Made by a program: the position numbers and the translations under genes. A stretch of 64,000 bases of DNA, taken from assembly GCA_965248715.1 (NCBI GenBank), contig CBDFKB010000007.1, positions 744,001 through 808,000 on the forward strand, written 5' to 3'. Positions 25,797 through 33,734 of this stretch are shown piece by piece (position 1 is the stretch's first letter; each line of letters begins with the position of its first letter). The stretch comes from CBDFKB01 sp965248715. GTDB taxonomy: Bacteria > Pseudomonadota > Alphaproteobacteria > Rhizobiales > Rhizobiaceae. The notes beneath the pieces are model-generated. The model ran no database searches and was not told where the DNA came from. It was given only the letters and a program-made list of their open reading frames with translations.

Positions 25797-26225
25797 CTAC
25801 TTTTGCACCCAATCAAGTCCGGCAACCTTCCAGCCGTCGATGCCTCCTCTATGTTGGTGTTGATCAAGATTTCCTTCGAAACCGCCTGCTACATTGTAAG
25901 CGTGTTGAAAGCCGGCCGCAGTCAATGCTGCCGCGGCAGCGGCGCTACGCTGTCCCGACCGGCACAAAAAATAGACCGGATCGCCCTTGGTGGCGCCACG
26001 GCTGTGGAGTTCGCCTTGAACCCGCTCGGCAAATTCTTGATTGATGGCCATGCCTGGAAATTGCTGCCAAGCTTCAAAAATGACGCTACGATCCAGTTTG
26101 GAAATGTCGGGCACTCCGACGAAACTCCATTCGGCGGTGGTTCGGACATCAACCAGTTGTGCGTTTTTGTCGCTCAGCAATGCCTGCCAGCATTCTTGTG
26201 ACGTTACGTCCCCTGCGTAATTCAT
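25797..26225 (-). CDS. Single-domain rhodanese-like sulfurtransferase
   Basis: 142 residues of rhodanese fold with the active-site loop YFLCRSGQRSAAAAAAL (cysteine about residue 88) and an N-terminal LVDVRTTAEWSFVGVPD. The CRSGQRS loop is that of persulfide-transferring single-domain rhodaneses. Physiological acceptor is unknown. It is upstream of dnaA on the same strand; a similar gene is often found next to dnaA or moeB in rhizobia. An open frame on the opposite strand is a shadow. Confidence 0.88.
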   Translation of the reverse strand: MNYAGDVTSQECWQALLSDKNAQLVDVRTTAEWSFVGVPDISKLDRSVIFEAWQQFPGMAINQEFAERVQGELHSRGATKGDPVYFLCRSGQRSAAAAAALTAAGFQHAYNVAGGFEGNLDQHQHRGGIDGWKVAGLDWVQK

Positions 26226-26785
26226 GGCACAACTATCCCGTTGGCGCGAACCTCAAATTCGCGTCTTGCAATTTCATTCTAATTTCCGAATGCCTGAGCC
26301 AAGGCTATTCAAAACGAAACTGTGGAAGGGCTTCTCAGCCAATACCATCCAGTTTGGAGCACGACAAAATACGCATGCGCCAAGGCGAGTTCTGTGAACT
26401 TATCGGCTGCTTTTTCGCGCCCGTTACTTGATACGCCGGGCCGTTAATTGCCGCTCCCTGTTCGTAGCCTAACCTAACTTGGGGCTCACGGTGATGCAAT
26501 CCGAAATGCCGCGAAAACCGATATTCGTACCCGAAATGCGCCATTTGCAGGTCGGTGGTTGGTAAAAATCATGGTTGCTAAAGGGTTAAGATTCAAAGCC
26601 TTTGCCGCCGCCATTGATGGCCGTTTAATCCGGCGCCAAACGATCACAAAAAGATTTATCCGGTCGGGGCTTGACTCGCCCTATTTGCTCAAATCGTTTT
26701 CAACATAGGTGTAAGCGTCTGATAAAATGTAATTTATTTTAATAGGAAATTATCCCTACTCCGATTGGATAACGGACCGGCGCGG
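26226..26785. other. 560-bp gene-free region next to dnaA; possible origin-related sequence
   Basis: No protein-like frame on either strand. It includes an AT-rich stretch at about 26720-26752 (TGATAAAATGTAATTTATTT), which stands out in this genome, DnaA-box-like but imperfect sequences (TTATCCGGT at 26656, TTATCCCTA at 26750, and TTATCCAAT on the minus strand at about 26764), and GANTC sites at 26590 and 26673. None matches TTATNCACA exactly. It could be part of oriC, or only the promoter region of the rhodanese gene; both are inference. Confidence 0.35.
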
Positions 26786-26787
26786 CA

Positions 26788-26836
26788 AATAAAAAGCGCT
26801 AACCACCAAATTGGCAGCCGGCGCTTGGAATTTTTT
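26788..26836 (-). terminator. Rho-independent terminator of rpsT
   Basis: On the minus strand the sequence after the rpsT stop forms AAGCGC...GCGCTT arms (26794-26799 and 26821-26826) around an inner CCAA-T-TTGG hairpin, followed by TTTTTATTTG. On the other strand the same hairpin is followed by ATTTTTTAG, so it could work in both directions. Confidence 0.7.
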
Positions 26837-26845
26837 AGTAGATGA

Positions 26846-27115
26846 TTAGCTGACGCTAATCTTGCGAACTTGCTGGGCAAGGCGGGAAAACTTGCGCGAT
26901 GCTGTAATGCGCTTGATCACGCCTTTGCTGGCCGCGCGCATGATCTCCGGCTGCGCCGCAATCAGCGCCGCGTTGGCCGCATCTTTGTCATTATTGACAA
27001 CCGCCTCTTCTACCTGGCGCACAAATGTCCGCATCCGGCTGCGTCGCGCTTTGTTGACTTCGGTGCGGCGCGCCAATTTACGGACAGCTTTTTTAGCCGA
27101 CCTGGTGTTTGCCAT
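26846..27115 (-). CDS. rpsT: 30S ribosomal protein S20
   Basis: 89 residues, highly basic, beginning MANTRSAKKAVRKLARRTEV and containing GVIKRITASRKFSRLAQQV. Length and sequence match S20, which binds 16S rRNA early in 30S assembly. A terminator follows immediately. The order dnaA region-rpsT-mutM is that of many rhizobia. Confidence 0.97.
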   Translation of the reverse strand: MANTRSAKKAVRKLARRTEVNKARRSRMRTFVRQVEEAVVNNDKDAANAALIAAQPEIMRAASKGVIKRITASRKFSRLAQQVRKISVS

Positions 27116-27291
27116 CTGTGGTTATTCCTGTTGTGTTAAATATCTGGTTTCGCGTGCCTAAGTTGGCAGTTGTTGGAACCGCTGGTTCCGCGCATTCCTG
27201 TCCTTGGTTACGACAGGCGCGAATTCGCGGGCTTATAGCGAACCGGCAACTGGGCGTCAATGCAACAATTGGCGATGGTGCGGATCGCCGG
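27116..27291. other. Intergenic region between mutM and rpsT
   Basis: 176 bases that should contain the rpsT promoter and leader. No clear hairpin or operator was recognised; open frames crossing it are shadows of the flanking genes. Confidence 0.4.
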
Positions 27292-28185
27292 CTATTTCTG
27301 GCATGTCGGACAATAAAAGCTGGAGCGGCCGGCATCGGTAACACGGCGAACCACTCCGCGGCACCGTTCGCGCCGGCAGGGTTGGTTTTCGCGATCATAG
27401 ACCATAAAGTCATGTTGAAAGTAGCCAGTTTCGCCATCGACCTGGCGATGGTCGCGCAAAGATGATCCACCCGCTGCTATCGCGCGGGCGATGATTTCGC
27501 GAATGGCGTTGGCAAGATGGCTGGCTCTGGCAAGCGGCCGGCCGGTGGCACCAACCAAGCTCGACGCCGGGCGCTGAGGCGACAAGCGCGCGGCCCACAG
27601 CGCTTCACAAACATAGATATTGCCGAGACCGGCAACCAACCGCTGATCGAGCAACGCTGCCTTGAGCGAAGTGCGCCTGGGCGCGAACAACATCGCTAAC
27701 AGCGGTCCATCCAGTTCATTGCCGGTCGGTTCGATACCGAGGCCGGCAATCAGGCGGTGGGTTTCCAGGTCGCCGCGCGCCACCAAATCCATCATACCAA
27801 ACCTTCGTGGATCATTGTAGGTGACCACAACGACGCCGTGACCAGGATGAGCCATCCTCAAGATTACGTGGTCATGTTTGCGGGCCGAACCTCGCGAGAC
27901 ATGGAAATCCCCCAGTGTGGTCGCGCGCCCAATGCGTTCCATGCGATAGGAGCCCGACATGCCAAGATGGGAAAGCAGCACATGGCCATCGTCGAGATCG
28001 GCCAGCAGATATTTGGCCCGGCGGCTGAGCGCCGTCACCGTTCGACCGGTAAGCCGGCCGGCCAGGTTTGCGGGAAAAGGAAATCGCAAATCGGCCCGGT
28101 TGACCTTGGCCTCGACAATCAAAGCGCCTTCCATTACCGGCGCCAAACCGCGCCGAACCGTTTCAACTTCTGGCAGCTCGGGCAT
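27292..28185 (-). CDS. mutM: Formamidopyrimidine-DNA glycosylase
   Basis: 297 residues starting MPELPEVETVRRGLAPVMEG, where Pro2 and Glu3 are the catalytic residues of Fpg. The middle has LLSHLGMSGSYRM and YNDPRRFGMMDL; the helix-two-turn-helix has LDQRLVAGLGNIYVCEALWA; the C-terminal zinc finger has CRRERC and FYCPTC. It removes 8-oxoguanine and nicks the strand. Divergent from ubiE, the usual rhizobial arrangement. Confidence 0.96.
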   Translation of the reverse strand: MPELPEVETVRRGLAPVMEGALIVEAKVNRADLRFPFPANLAGRLTGRTVTALSRRAKYLLADLDDGHVLLSHLGMSGSYRMERIGRATTLGDFHVSRGSARKHDHVILRMAHPGHGVVVVTYNDPRRFGMMDLVARGDLETHRLIAGLGIEPTGNELDGPLLAMLFAPRRTSLKAALLDQRLVAGLGNIYVCEALWAARLSPQRPASSLVGATGRPLARASHLANAIREIIARAIAAGGSSLRDHRQVDGETGYFQHDFMVYDRENQPCRRERCRGVVRRVTDAGRSSFYCPTCQK

Positions 28186-28339
28186 CAGACCTCTTTGGCA
28201 ACATCAGTGGTGCGACTATGCGCGGAACAAAAACCTCTACAATCTCCGCTGGAAAATGGCTATACCGGCGCCGCGGGGCTGGTTGCGCGAACCCAACCCG
28301 CAATGGCCGCCATGTTCGCGCCGGAAACCGGATAATTGA

Positions 28340-29122
28340 ATGCCCAGCCAACGCGCCACCAGGCCAGAACATATGGCCACCAGTTTCGGCCAGCAGCAGG
28401 TCGCGCCTGACGCCAAGCAAAACATGGTCGACGATGTGTTCCACAAGGTCGCGTCCCGCTATGATTTGATGAATGATCTAATGTCAGGTGGCATGCACCG
28501 GCTTTGGAAATCGGCGATGGTTGCAGCATTAGCGCCCCCTCGCACCCCGGTCCGGCCCTGGCATGGGCTCGATGTTGCTGGTGGTACCGGTGACATCGCG
28601 TTTCGTATTCTCGATGCCGGTAGCAAAGACAATCAAACCACGGTGCTGGATATCAATTCCTCGATGTTGGAGGTCGGCAAAATTCGCGCCGAGCAGCGCG
28701 ACCTCAGCAACAGGGTGAATTTTATCGAGGGAAATGCCGAAGCGTTGCCTTTTAAAGCCAAGAGCTTTGACGCTTATACAATCGGGTTTGGCATTCGAAA
28801 CGTGCCGGACATTGCGGCTGCACTTAACGAAGCCTACCGGGTGTTGAAATTCGGCGGCAGGTTTTTGTGCCTGGAATTTTCCGAAGTGGACATTCCGGTG
28901 TTGGAAACTTTGTACCAGCGTTGGTCGGACCACGGCATTCCGGTGATGGGCAAAATCGTTACCGGCGACGAGGAACCGTATCAATATCTGGTGGGCTCGA
29001 TCCGCAAATTTCCCAACCAGCAACGGTTTGCGGCCATGATTAGCGATGCCGGGTTTTCGCGGGTCACTTGGCGCAATTATGTCGGTGGCATCGCCGCCTT
29101 GCATCTGGCCTGGAAAGTGTAG
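28340..29122 (+). CDS. ubiE: UbiE, ubiquinone/menaquinone C-methyltransferase
   Basis: 260 residues. SAM-dependent methyltransferase with KVASRYDLMNDLMSGGMHRL (about 34-53), motif I GLDVAGGTGDIAFRILDAG (about 76-94), FIEGNAEALPF and the UbiE signature YTIGFGIRNVPD. It methylates the demethyl-benzoquinol ring in ubiquinone synthesis. Two ATGs (28340 and 28373) are possible starts. It is followed closely by ubiB. Confidence 0.95.
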   Translation: MPSQRATRPEHMATSFGQQQVAPDAKQNMVDDVFHKVASRYDLMNDLMSGGMHRLWKSAMVAALAPPRTPVRPWHGLDVAGGTGDIAFRILDAGSKDNQTTVLDINSSMLEVGKIRAEQRDLSNRVNFIEGNAEALPFKAKSFDAYTIGFGIRNVPDIAAALNEAYRVLKFGGRFLCLEFSEVDIPVLETLYQRWSDHGIPVMGKIVTGDEEPYQYLVGSIRKFPNQQRFAAMISDAGFSRVTWRNYVGGIAALHLAWKV

Positions 29123-29129
29123 GGCGTCC

Positions 29130-30698
29130 TTGGGTTCGATTTCGGCATTTTTCAAACTGAGCGTTGCCGGTTGGGTTCTGGCCCGCGAAGGGGTGATCGC
29201 CGCCCTGCCACGGGAACTGTTCCAAGGGCCGGCCGGGGCGGTCCATTCCCTGGCCACCTTACTGGCGCGGCGTGGGGTGCGCGGCGCGAAACGCTCAGAA
29301 CGGTTGACCAATGCGCTTAACCGGCTGGGACCAAGCTGGGTCAAGATGGGTCAGTTTCTAGCCACTCGTCCAGACGTGGTCGGCATTGAGATCGCCAGCG
29401 AACTGGAAATGTTGCAGGACCGCATGCAACCGTTCCCGGTCGCACAAGCGCGCGCTGCGGTGGAAGCCTCGCTTGGCCGCAATATCGATGAATTGTTCGA
29501 AGATTTCAGTGATCCGGTCGCCGCCGCATCGGTGGCGCAGGTGCACAAAGCCCGTCTAAAGTCGACCGGCGAAGCGGTGGCAGTGAAAGTAATCCGTCCT
29601 GGAATGCGCCAGCGGTTTAACCGCGACCTTGATGTATTTTTTACCCTGGCCCGGTTCCAGGAACGCCACGTCCCGGCATCGCGGCGGCTGAGACCGGTGG
29701 CGGTTACCGAATTGCTGGCCCATTCGGCGAAGATCGAAATGGATCTGCGCATGGAAGCGGCAGCGTTGTCAGAAATGGCACAAAATACTCAAGACGACCC
29801 AGGCTTTCGGGTGCCGATGATCAATTGGGAATTGACCGGCCGCGATTGTTTGACGATGGAGTGGATCGACGGCATCAAGCTGACCGACGGCGATGCGCTG
29901 GTTGCATCTGGCCACGACCCGGTGGAGATCGCGCAAACCCTGATGCAGTCGTTTCTGCGCCACACCCTGCGCGACGGCTTTTTCCACGCCGACATGCATC
30001 CCGGCAATCTGTTCGTCGACGACCAGGGCAAGATTGTCGCCGTCGACCTTGGCATCACTGGCCGCCTCGGCCGCAAGGAGCAGCACTTTCTGGCCGAAAT
30101 TCTGTACGGATTTATTGTCGGCAATTATCAGCGGGTCGCTCAAGTGCATTTTGATGCCGGCTACGTGCCGCAAAGCCATGCGGTAACCGGGTTTGCCCAG
30201 GCGATCCGTGCCATTGGCGAACCGATCCACGGTCAACCGGCGGAAACCATCTCGATGGCGAAACTGCTGACCCTATTATTCGAAGTCACTGAATTGTTCG
30301 ACATGGAAGCGCGACCGGAGCTGATCCTTTTGCAAAAGACCATGGTGGTGGTCGAAGGGGTATGCCGCAAGCTCGACCCGGCGTTTAACATGTGGCAGGT
30401 CTCCGAACCGGTGGTCGGCCAATGGGTGCGCCGCAATGTTGGGCCGGCCGGTAAATTTGAAGAAGCAGCGCAAGGGCTGAAATCCCTGTCGGCACTCGCG
30501 TTTGAACTGCCGGAAATGGCCATGCGGGCAAAACGGCTGTCGCTCGAACTTGACCGTATGGCGCAGGAGGGCGTCAAACTTGATGCGGGAACAATTTCGG
30601 CCCTGGCCCGGGCCCAGGCACAACACAATCGCTCGGGACGATTTGCGCTAATAGTGATTGCACTGACTGCAATTATGGGCTTGTATTTTTGGAAATAG
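29130..30698 (+). CDS. ubiB: UbiB, atypical kinase/ATPase of ubiquinone biosynthesis
   Basis: 522 residues from TTG at 29130, seven bases after the ubiE stop; the resulting N-terminus (GSISAFFKLSVAGWVLAREG) fits the family, whereas the longer open frame runs inside ubiE. ABC1/ADCK domain: the A-rich loop SVAQVHKARL, VAVKVIRPGMRQ (Lys), FFHADMHPGNLFVD (catalytic loop) and VAVDLGITGRLG (DLG). A C-terminal membrane anchor is FALIVIALTAIMGLYFW. It supports ubiquinone assembly at the inner membrane. Confidence 0.93.
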   Translation: MGSISAFFKLSVAGWVLAREGVIAALPRELFQGPAGAVHSLATLLARRGVRGAKRSERLTNALNRLGPSWVKMGQFLATRPDVVGIEIASELEMLQDRMQPFPVAQARAAVEASLGRNIDELFEDFSDPVAAASVAQVHKARLKSTGEAVAVKVIRPGMRQRFNRDLDVFFTLARFQERHVPASRRLRPVAVTELLAHSAKIEMDLRMEAAALSEMAQNTQDDPGFRVPMINWELTGRDCLTMEWIDGIKLTDGDALVASGHDPVEIAQTLMQSFLRHTLRDGFFHADMHPGNLFVDDQGKIVAVDLGITGRLGRKEQHFLAEILYGFIVGNYQRVAQVHFDAGYVPQSHAVTGFAQAIRAIGEPIHGQPAETISMAKLLTLLFEVTELFDMEARPELILLQKTMVVVEGVCRKLDPAFNMWQVSEPVVGQWVRRNVGPAGKFEEAAQGLKSLSALAFELPEMAMRAKRLSLELDRMAQEGVKLDAGTISALARAQAQHNRSGRFALIVIALTAIMGLYFWK

Positions 30699-30705
30699 AG
30701 CATAA

Positions 30706-30728
30706 ATTTGCATGCAATGAACGCAAAT
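30706..30728. promoter_or_regulatory. Palindromic sequence in front of coaBC (possible autoregulatory operator)
   Basis: The whole gap between ubiB and coaBC is 43 bases. It holds the perfect palindrome TTGCATGCAA (30708-30717) inside wider arms ATTTGC (30706-30711) and GCAAAT (30723-30728). Since the adjacent coaBC product starts with a ribbon-helix-helix-like segment, and such proteins usually bind short palindromes at their own promoter, this is a candidate operator. No footprint evidence is possible from sequence. Confidence 0.4.
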
Positions 30729-30741
30729 AGAATGTGCAACA

Positions 30742-32163
30742 ATGGCCAATTTGACTGTTCGTAACCTCAAATCGGTGACCAAGCAGGCGCTTCGTGAACG
30801 TGCAGCGACCAATGGTCGCTCGATGGAAGAAGAGGTGCGAATCACCCTTGATGCCAGCGTCGGCGGCACTGTGACGGCTGCTAATGCGGTTATCAGCCCG
30901 GTTTCGGAGAATGCGAACGCTAACCTGTCGAGAGCAAATCGAGCGCTTGTTGGCAAGACCATCATTTTGATTATCTCCGGCGGTATCGCCGCCTATAAAA
31001 GCCTTGATCTGATCCGCCGATTAAAGGCGCGCGGCGCCCGGGTGATCCCGGTCATGACCCGTGCGGCTGGCGAGTTCATCACCCCGCTCAGCGTTGGCGC
31101 GGTCGCCGCCGAGACGGTTTTCTCAGATCTGTTCGAGTGTGCCGCTGAGCACGATATTGGCCACATTCGGCTTGCCCGCGACGCCGATTTGATCGCGGTG
31201 GCTCCGGCGTCGGCGGATCTGATGGCAAAAATGGCCAACGGGCTTGCCGACGATCTAGCAACCGCCGTATTGCTGGCAACCCGCTTGCCATTGCTGGTGG
31301 CGCCGGCAATGAACCCGGCAATGTGGGCCCATCAGGCAACACGCGACAATTGGCGCACGCTGGCGGAGCGCGGGGTCAAATTTTGCGGACCCAATACTGG
31401 CGAAATGGCGGAAGCCGGCGAAGCCGGGGTTGGGCGCATGGCCGAACCGGTCGAAATCGCCGACGCCGTCGTCGCCATGTTGGCGCAGATCGCCGGTCCA
31501 AAACCGCTTGCCGGCAAACGGGCAATCGTTACTTCCGGGCCAACCCGTGAACCGATCGACCCGGTGCGCTACATCGCCAATCACTCGTCGGGCAAACAGG
31601 GTCATGCAATTGCCGCCGAGCTGGCCGCTGCCGGTGCCGAGGTAATATTGGTTTGCGGACCGGTGGCGATCGCCGATCCGGCAGAATGCGCGGTGGTGCA
31701 TGTGCAAACAGCGCGCGAAATGAAAAATGCGGTAGAAACCGCGCTACCGGCAGATATCGCGGTAATGGTAGCTGCGGTTGCCGACTGGCGGGTCGATGCC
31801 AGTGCCAGTCAGAAGATAAAGAAGGATGGGTCGCGCAACGTGCCGCAACTCAATCTTGTGGAGAACCCGGATATATTGAAAACCGTCGGCCATCACCGCC
31901 AACGTCCGGCGCTGGTGGTGGGCTTTGCCGCCGAGACCAGCGACGTGATCGAAAACGGCCGCGCGAAACTAAAGCGTAAAGGCGCCGATTGGATCGTGGC
32001 AAATGACGTGTCGCCGGAAACCGGCATCATGGGTGGCGACAATAATGCGGTCAAGCTGATCACATCACGCAGCGTCGAGAATTGGCCATTGATGGCTAAG
32101 GATCAGGTGGCGCGACGCCTGGTCGAAAAAATTGTCGAACGGCTGGCCTCAATCGAGGTTTGA
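30742..32163 (+). CDS. coaBC: CoaBC with an N-terminal ribbon-helix-helix (antitoxin-like) extension
   Basis: 473 residues. Residues 1-37 (MANLTVRNLKSVTKQALRER, then NGRSMEEEVRITLDA) match the N-terminal DNA-binding part of FitA/Arc-type antitoxins. A linker (about 38-67) leads to the CoaC flavoprotein domain (LIISGGIAAYKSLDLIRRLK, DIGHIRLARDADLIAVAPAS, APAMNPAMW) and the CoaB ligase domain from about 245 (SGPTREPIDPVRYIANHSSG, SQKIKKDG). It makes phosphopantetheine precursors for coenzyme A. The start at 30742 is the only Met that includes the extension; a shorter CoaBC could start inside, but no ATG lies between residue 28 and the CoaC domain. Confidence 0.9.
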   Translation: MANLTVRNLKSVTKQALRERAATNGRSMEEEVRITLDASVGGTVTAANAVISPVSENANANLSRANRALVGKTIILIISGGIAAYKSLDLIRRLKARGARVIPVMTRAAGEFITPLSVGAVAAETVFSDLFECAAEHDIGHIRLARDADLIAVAPASADLMAKMANGLADDLATAVLLATRLPLLVAPAMNPAMWAHQATRDNWRTLAERGVKFCGPNTGEMAEAGEAGVGRMAEPVEIADAVVAMLAQIAGPKPLAGKRAIVTSGPTREPIDPVRYIANHSSGKQGHAIAAELAAAGAEVILVCGPVAIADPAECAVVHVQTAREMKNAVETALPADIAVMVAAVADWRVDASASQKIKKDGSRNVPQLNLVENPDILKTVGHHRQRPALVVGFAAETSDVIENGRAKLKRKGADWIVANDVSPETGIMGGDNNAVKLITSRSVENWPLMAKDQVARRLVEKIVERLASIEV

Positions 32164-32174
32164 CCGGGTCACAT

Positions 32175-32426
32175 CTAAACTTCGGTTGCCGCCTGTACAA
32201 CGGTTGCCGGCCATGGCTTTGCACGATCGGTGCAAGTGTCGTTCAACCGAGTGATGATCCGGCTCGCGGTGTGGTCGAAGGCGAACGGCAACAAGGCATG
32301 GGCAAATGCCGCCAGCGCCGCCAACAACGCCATGCCTCCGATCCACGAGGCAAAGGCCAAATGTTCGAAATAGCTCTCGTCGACGGTACCTGGATGGTCA
32401 GTAAATAGGGCAGCAATCTTGCTCAT
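32175..32426 (-). CDS. DUF6356 small membrane protein
   Basis: 83 residues from the ATG at 32426. It begins MSKIAALFTDHPGTVDESYF followed by a histidine, then a hydrophobic segment (about 24-50, WIGGMALLAALAAFAHALLP) and a short basic tail. The FTDHP...ESYFEH...HALLPF pattern is that of the uncharacterised DUF6356 family of alphaproteobacteria. It converges with coaBC (12-base gap) and is divergent from the lrp-type gene, which may control it. Function unknown. Confidence 0.8.
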   Translation of the reverse strand: MSKIAALFTDHPGTVDESYFEHLAFASWIGGMALLAALAAFAHALLPFAFDHTASRIITRLNDTCTDRAKPWPATVVQAATEV

Positions 32427-32450
32427 GATATATTCCTTCGCGGCTGGCAA

Positions 32451-32492
32451 TTGGCGGCCGATGGTTGGCGGACGATGGTTGGCGGACTGTGG
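32451..32492. repeat. Three tandem 14-bp repeats in the DUF6356/lrp divergent region
   Basis: The unit TTGGCGGACGATGG occurs at 32451-32464, 32465-32478 and 32479-32492; the first copy has CCG for ACG and the third CTG for CGA-type changes. They lie 25-66 bases upstream of the DUF6356 start, where activator or repressor sites would be expected. Confidence 0.85.
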
Positions 32493-32562
32493 TTGAACAA
32501 GATTGATTATGCCCGATTTTTGCGATGTATTTTCCCAATTTATCCTTTCAAAACTGAATAAT

Positions 32563-32580
32563 GTGGGATATTCATCCCAC
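32563..32580. promoter_or_regulatory. Perfect inverted repeat GTGGGAT-ATTC-ATCCCAC at the lrp start
   Basis: Seven-base perfect arms with a 4-base spacer, ending 4 bases before the ATG at 32585. Lrp/AsnC proteins commonly repress their own genes from sites at the promoter or start codon. Its closeness to the ATG leaves no room for a ribosome binding site, so translation may be leaderless or start at the ATG at 32561 inside the palindrome. Confidence 0.6.
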
Positions 32581-32584
32581 TATT

Positions 32585-33052
32585 ATGCCGCAATTAGATG
32601 ATTTTGACCGAAAAATCCTATCCACCCTACAAACCGATGCAACCTTGTCGGTCGAGGCGGTGTCCGAGCGGGTAAATTTGTCGCGCAACGCCTGCTGGCG
32701 GCGCATCAAGCGCCTTGAACACGACAAGATCATCCGCGAACGGGTAACCCTGATCGACGCGGATGCGGTCGGGCTCGGCCTCACCGTGTTTGTGATGATT
32801 CACAATGACCGGCACGATTTGCAATGGCTGCAAAAATTCGAACATGCGGTGAGAAAATTGCCAAATGTGGTAGGCGCCTATCGCATGACCGGCGATCTTG
32901 ACTACATTCTCAAAGTCCGGGTCGCCGACATGAAAGCCTATGATCGGTTCTACCAGCGTCTAATCGCGGAAATTTCGGTAACCCGGGTGTCGGCCAGTTT
33001 TGTTATGGAAGACATCAAGGACAGCGTAAAACTGCCGATTGGCATCGCTTGA
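32585..33052 (+). CDS. Lrp/AsnC-family transcription regulator
   Basis: 155 residues from the ATG at 32585; ATG at 32561 would add eight. N-terminal helix-turn-helix: LDDFDRKILSTLQTDATLSV and RVNLSRNACWRRIKRLEHDK. C-terminal RAM effector domain contains VVGAYRMTGDLDYILKVRVA (about 102-121), the amino-acid-binding type. The ligand is unknown. It is divergent from the DUF6356 gene and 14 bases upstream of dut, which could be co-transcribed. Confidence 0.9.
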   Translation: MPQLDDFDRKILSTLQTDATLSVEAVSERVNLSRNACWRRIKRLEHDKIIRERVTLIDADAVGLGLTVFVMIHNDRHDLQWLQKFEHAVRKLPNVVGAYRMTGDLDYILKVRVADMKAYDRFYQRLIAEISVTRVSASFVMEDIKDSVKLPIGIA

Positions 33053-33066
33053 GGATTAATCGACCT

Positions 33067-33522
33067 ATGACACTAGATTTAACGATCATAGCTTTGCCTG
33101 CTGCCAAAGGCTTGGAAATGCCGGCCTATGCCACCGCCGGCGCCGCTGGCATGGATTTGCGCGCCGCCGTCGATGCAGATCAGCCGCTAATAGTCGAACC
33201 CGGCAATCGGGTGCTGGTGCCGACCGGTCTGGTGGCAGAAATCCCGCCGGGCTATGAAGGCCAGGTTAGGCCACGCTCCGGCTTGGCCCTGAAACACGGC
33301 ATTACCTGTCTAAACACCCCGGGCACGATTGATGCCGACTATCGCGGCGAGATCGGCGTGTTGCTGATCAATCATGGCCAGGCAGCGTTTGCAATCGAGC
33401 GCGGTATGCGGGTCGCACAATTGGTGATCGCACCGGTCGCCCGGGCGAAAATCGTGCCTGCATCAATCGCAGCAGCGACCACCCGCGGCAGCGGCGGGTT
33501 CGGTTCCACCGGTACTGGCTGA
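33067..33522 (+). CDS. dut: dUTP pyrophosphatase
   Basis: 151 residues with all five dUTPase motifs: AGAAGMDLRAAV (1), QVRPRSGLALK (2), NTPGTIDADYRGEIGV (3), ERGMRVAQLVI (4) and RGSGGFGSTG (5). Forms a trimer that removes dUTP. The open frame begins at a TTG at 33049, but the ATG at 33067 fits the family. In related genomes dut also follows coaBC, here after insertion of the DUF6356/lrp pair. Confidence 0.96.
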   Translation: MTLDLTIIALPAAKGLEMPAYATAGAAGMDLRAAVDADQPLIVEPGNRVLVPTGLVAEIPPGYEGQVRPRSGLALKHGITCLNTPGTIDADYRGEIGVLLINHGQAAFAIERGMRVAQLVIAPVARAKIVPASIAAATTRGSGGFGSTGTG

Positions 33523-33550
33523 ACGTCGTCGCCATCGGTCAATATTTGCT

Positions 33551-33653
33551 AGCGCTTGTCACGAAGCGCAGGATTTGCTTCGTCGCGCTATCTGTTTGTT
33601 TTGTCGCGTATTCTTATCCGAAAACCGCTGCAAACTTTTCGGGAATACGCTCT
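33551..33653 (+). repeat. REP-A repeat, variant 1
   Basis: Single full-length copy from AGCGCTTGTCACGAAGCGCA to GGGAATACGCTCT between the convergent dut and pnp genes. Second hairpin arms are GCGTATTC and GAATACGC with CCGAAAA/TTTTCGG. Confidence 0.9.
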
Positions 33654-33686
33654 AAACTTGGAATGGCTGCTATTCCTTACGAGACA

Positions 33687-33716
33687 AAAAGGCCGGGCAT
33701 TGCCCGGCCTTGATAT
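33687..33716 (-). terminator. Rho-independent terminator of pnp
   Basis: Perfect 11-base arms AAGGCCGGGCA (33689-33699) and TGCCCGGCCTT (33701-33711). On the minus strand, downstream of the pnp stop, the hairpin is followed by TTTTTG. The plus-strand side lacks a long T run, so it serves pnp rather than dut. Confidence 0.88.
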
Positions 33717-33734
33717 AAGCGATTGTAAAGCGGG

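Noticed and set aside
26335..26544. 70-residue minus-strand frame in the rhodanese-rpsT gap
   Set aside because: No family resemblance, no ribosome binding site, and composition like the surrounding non-coding DNA.
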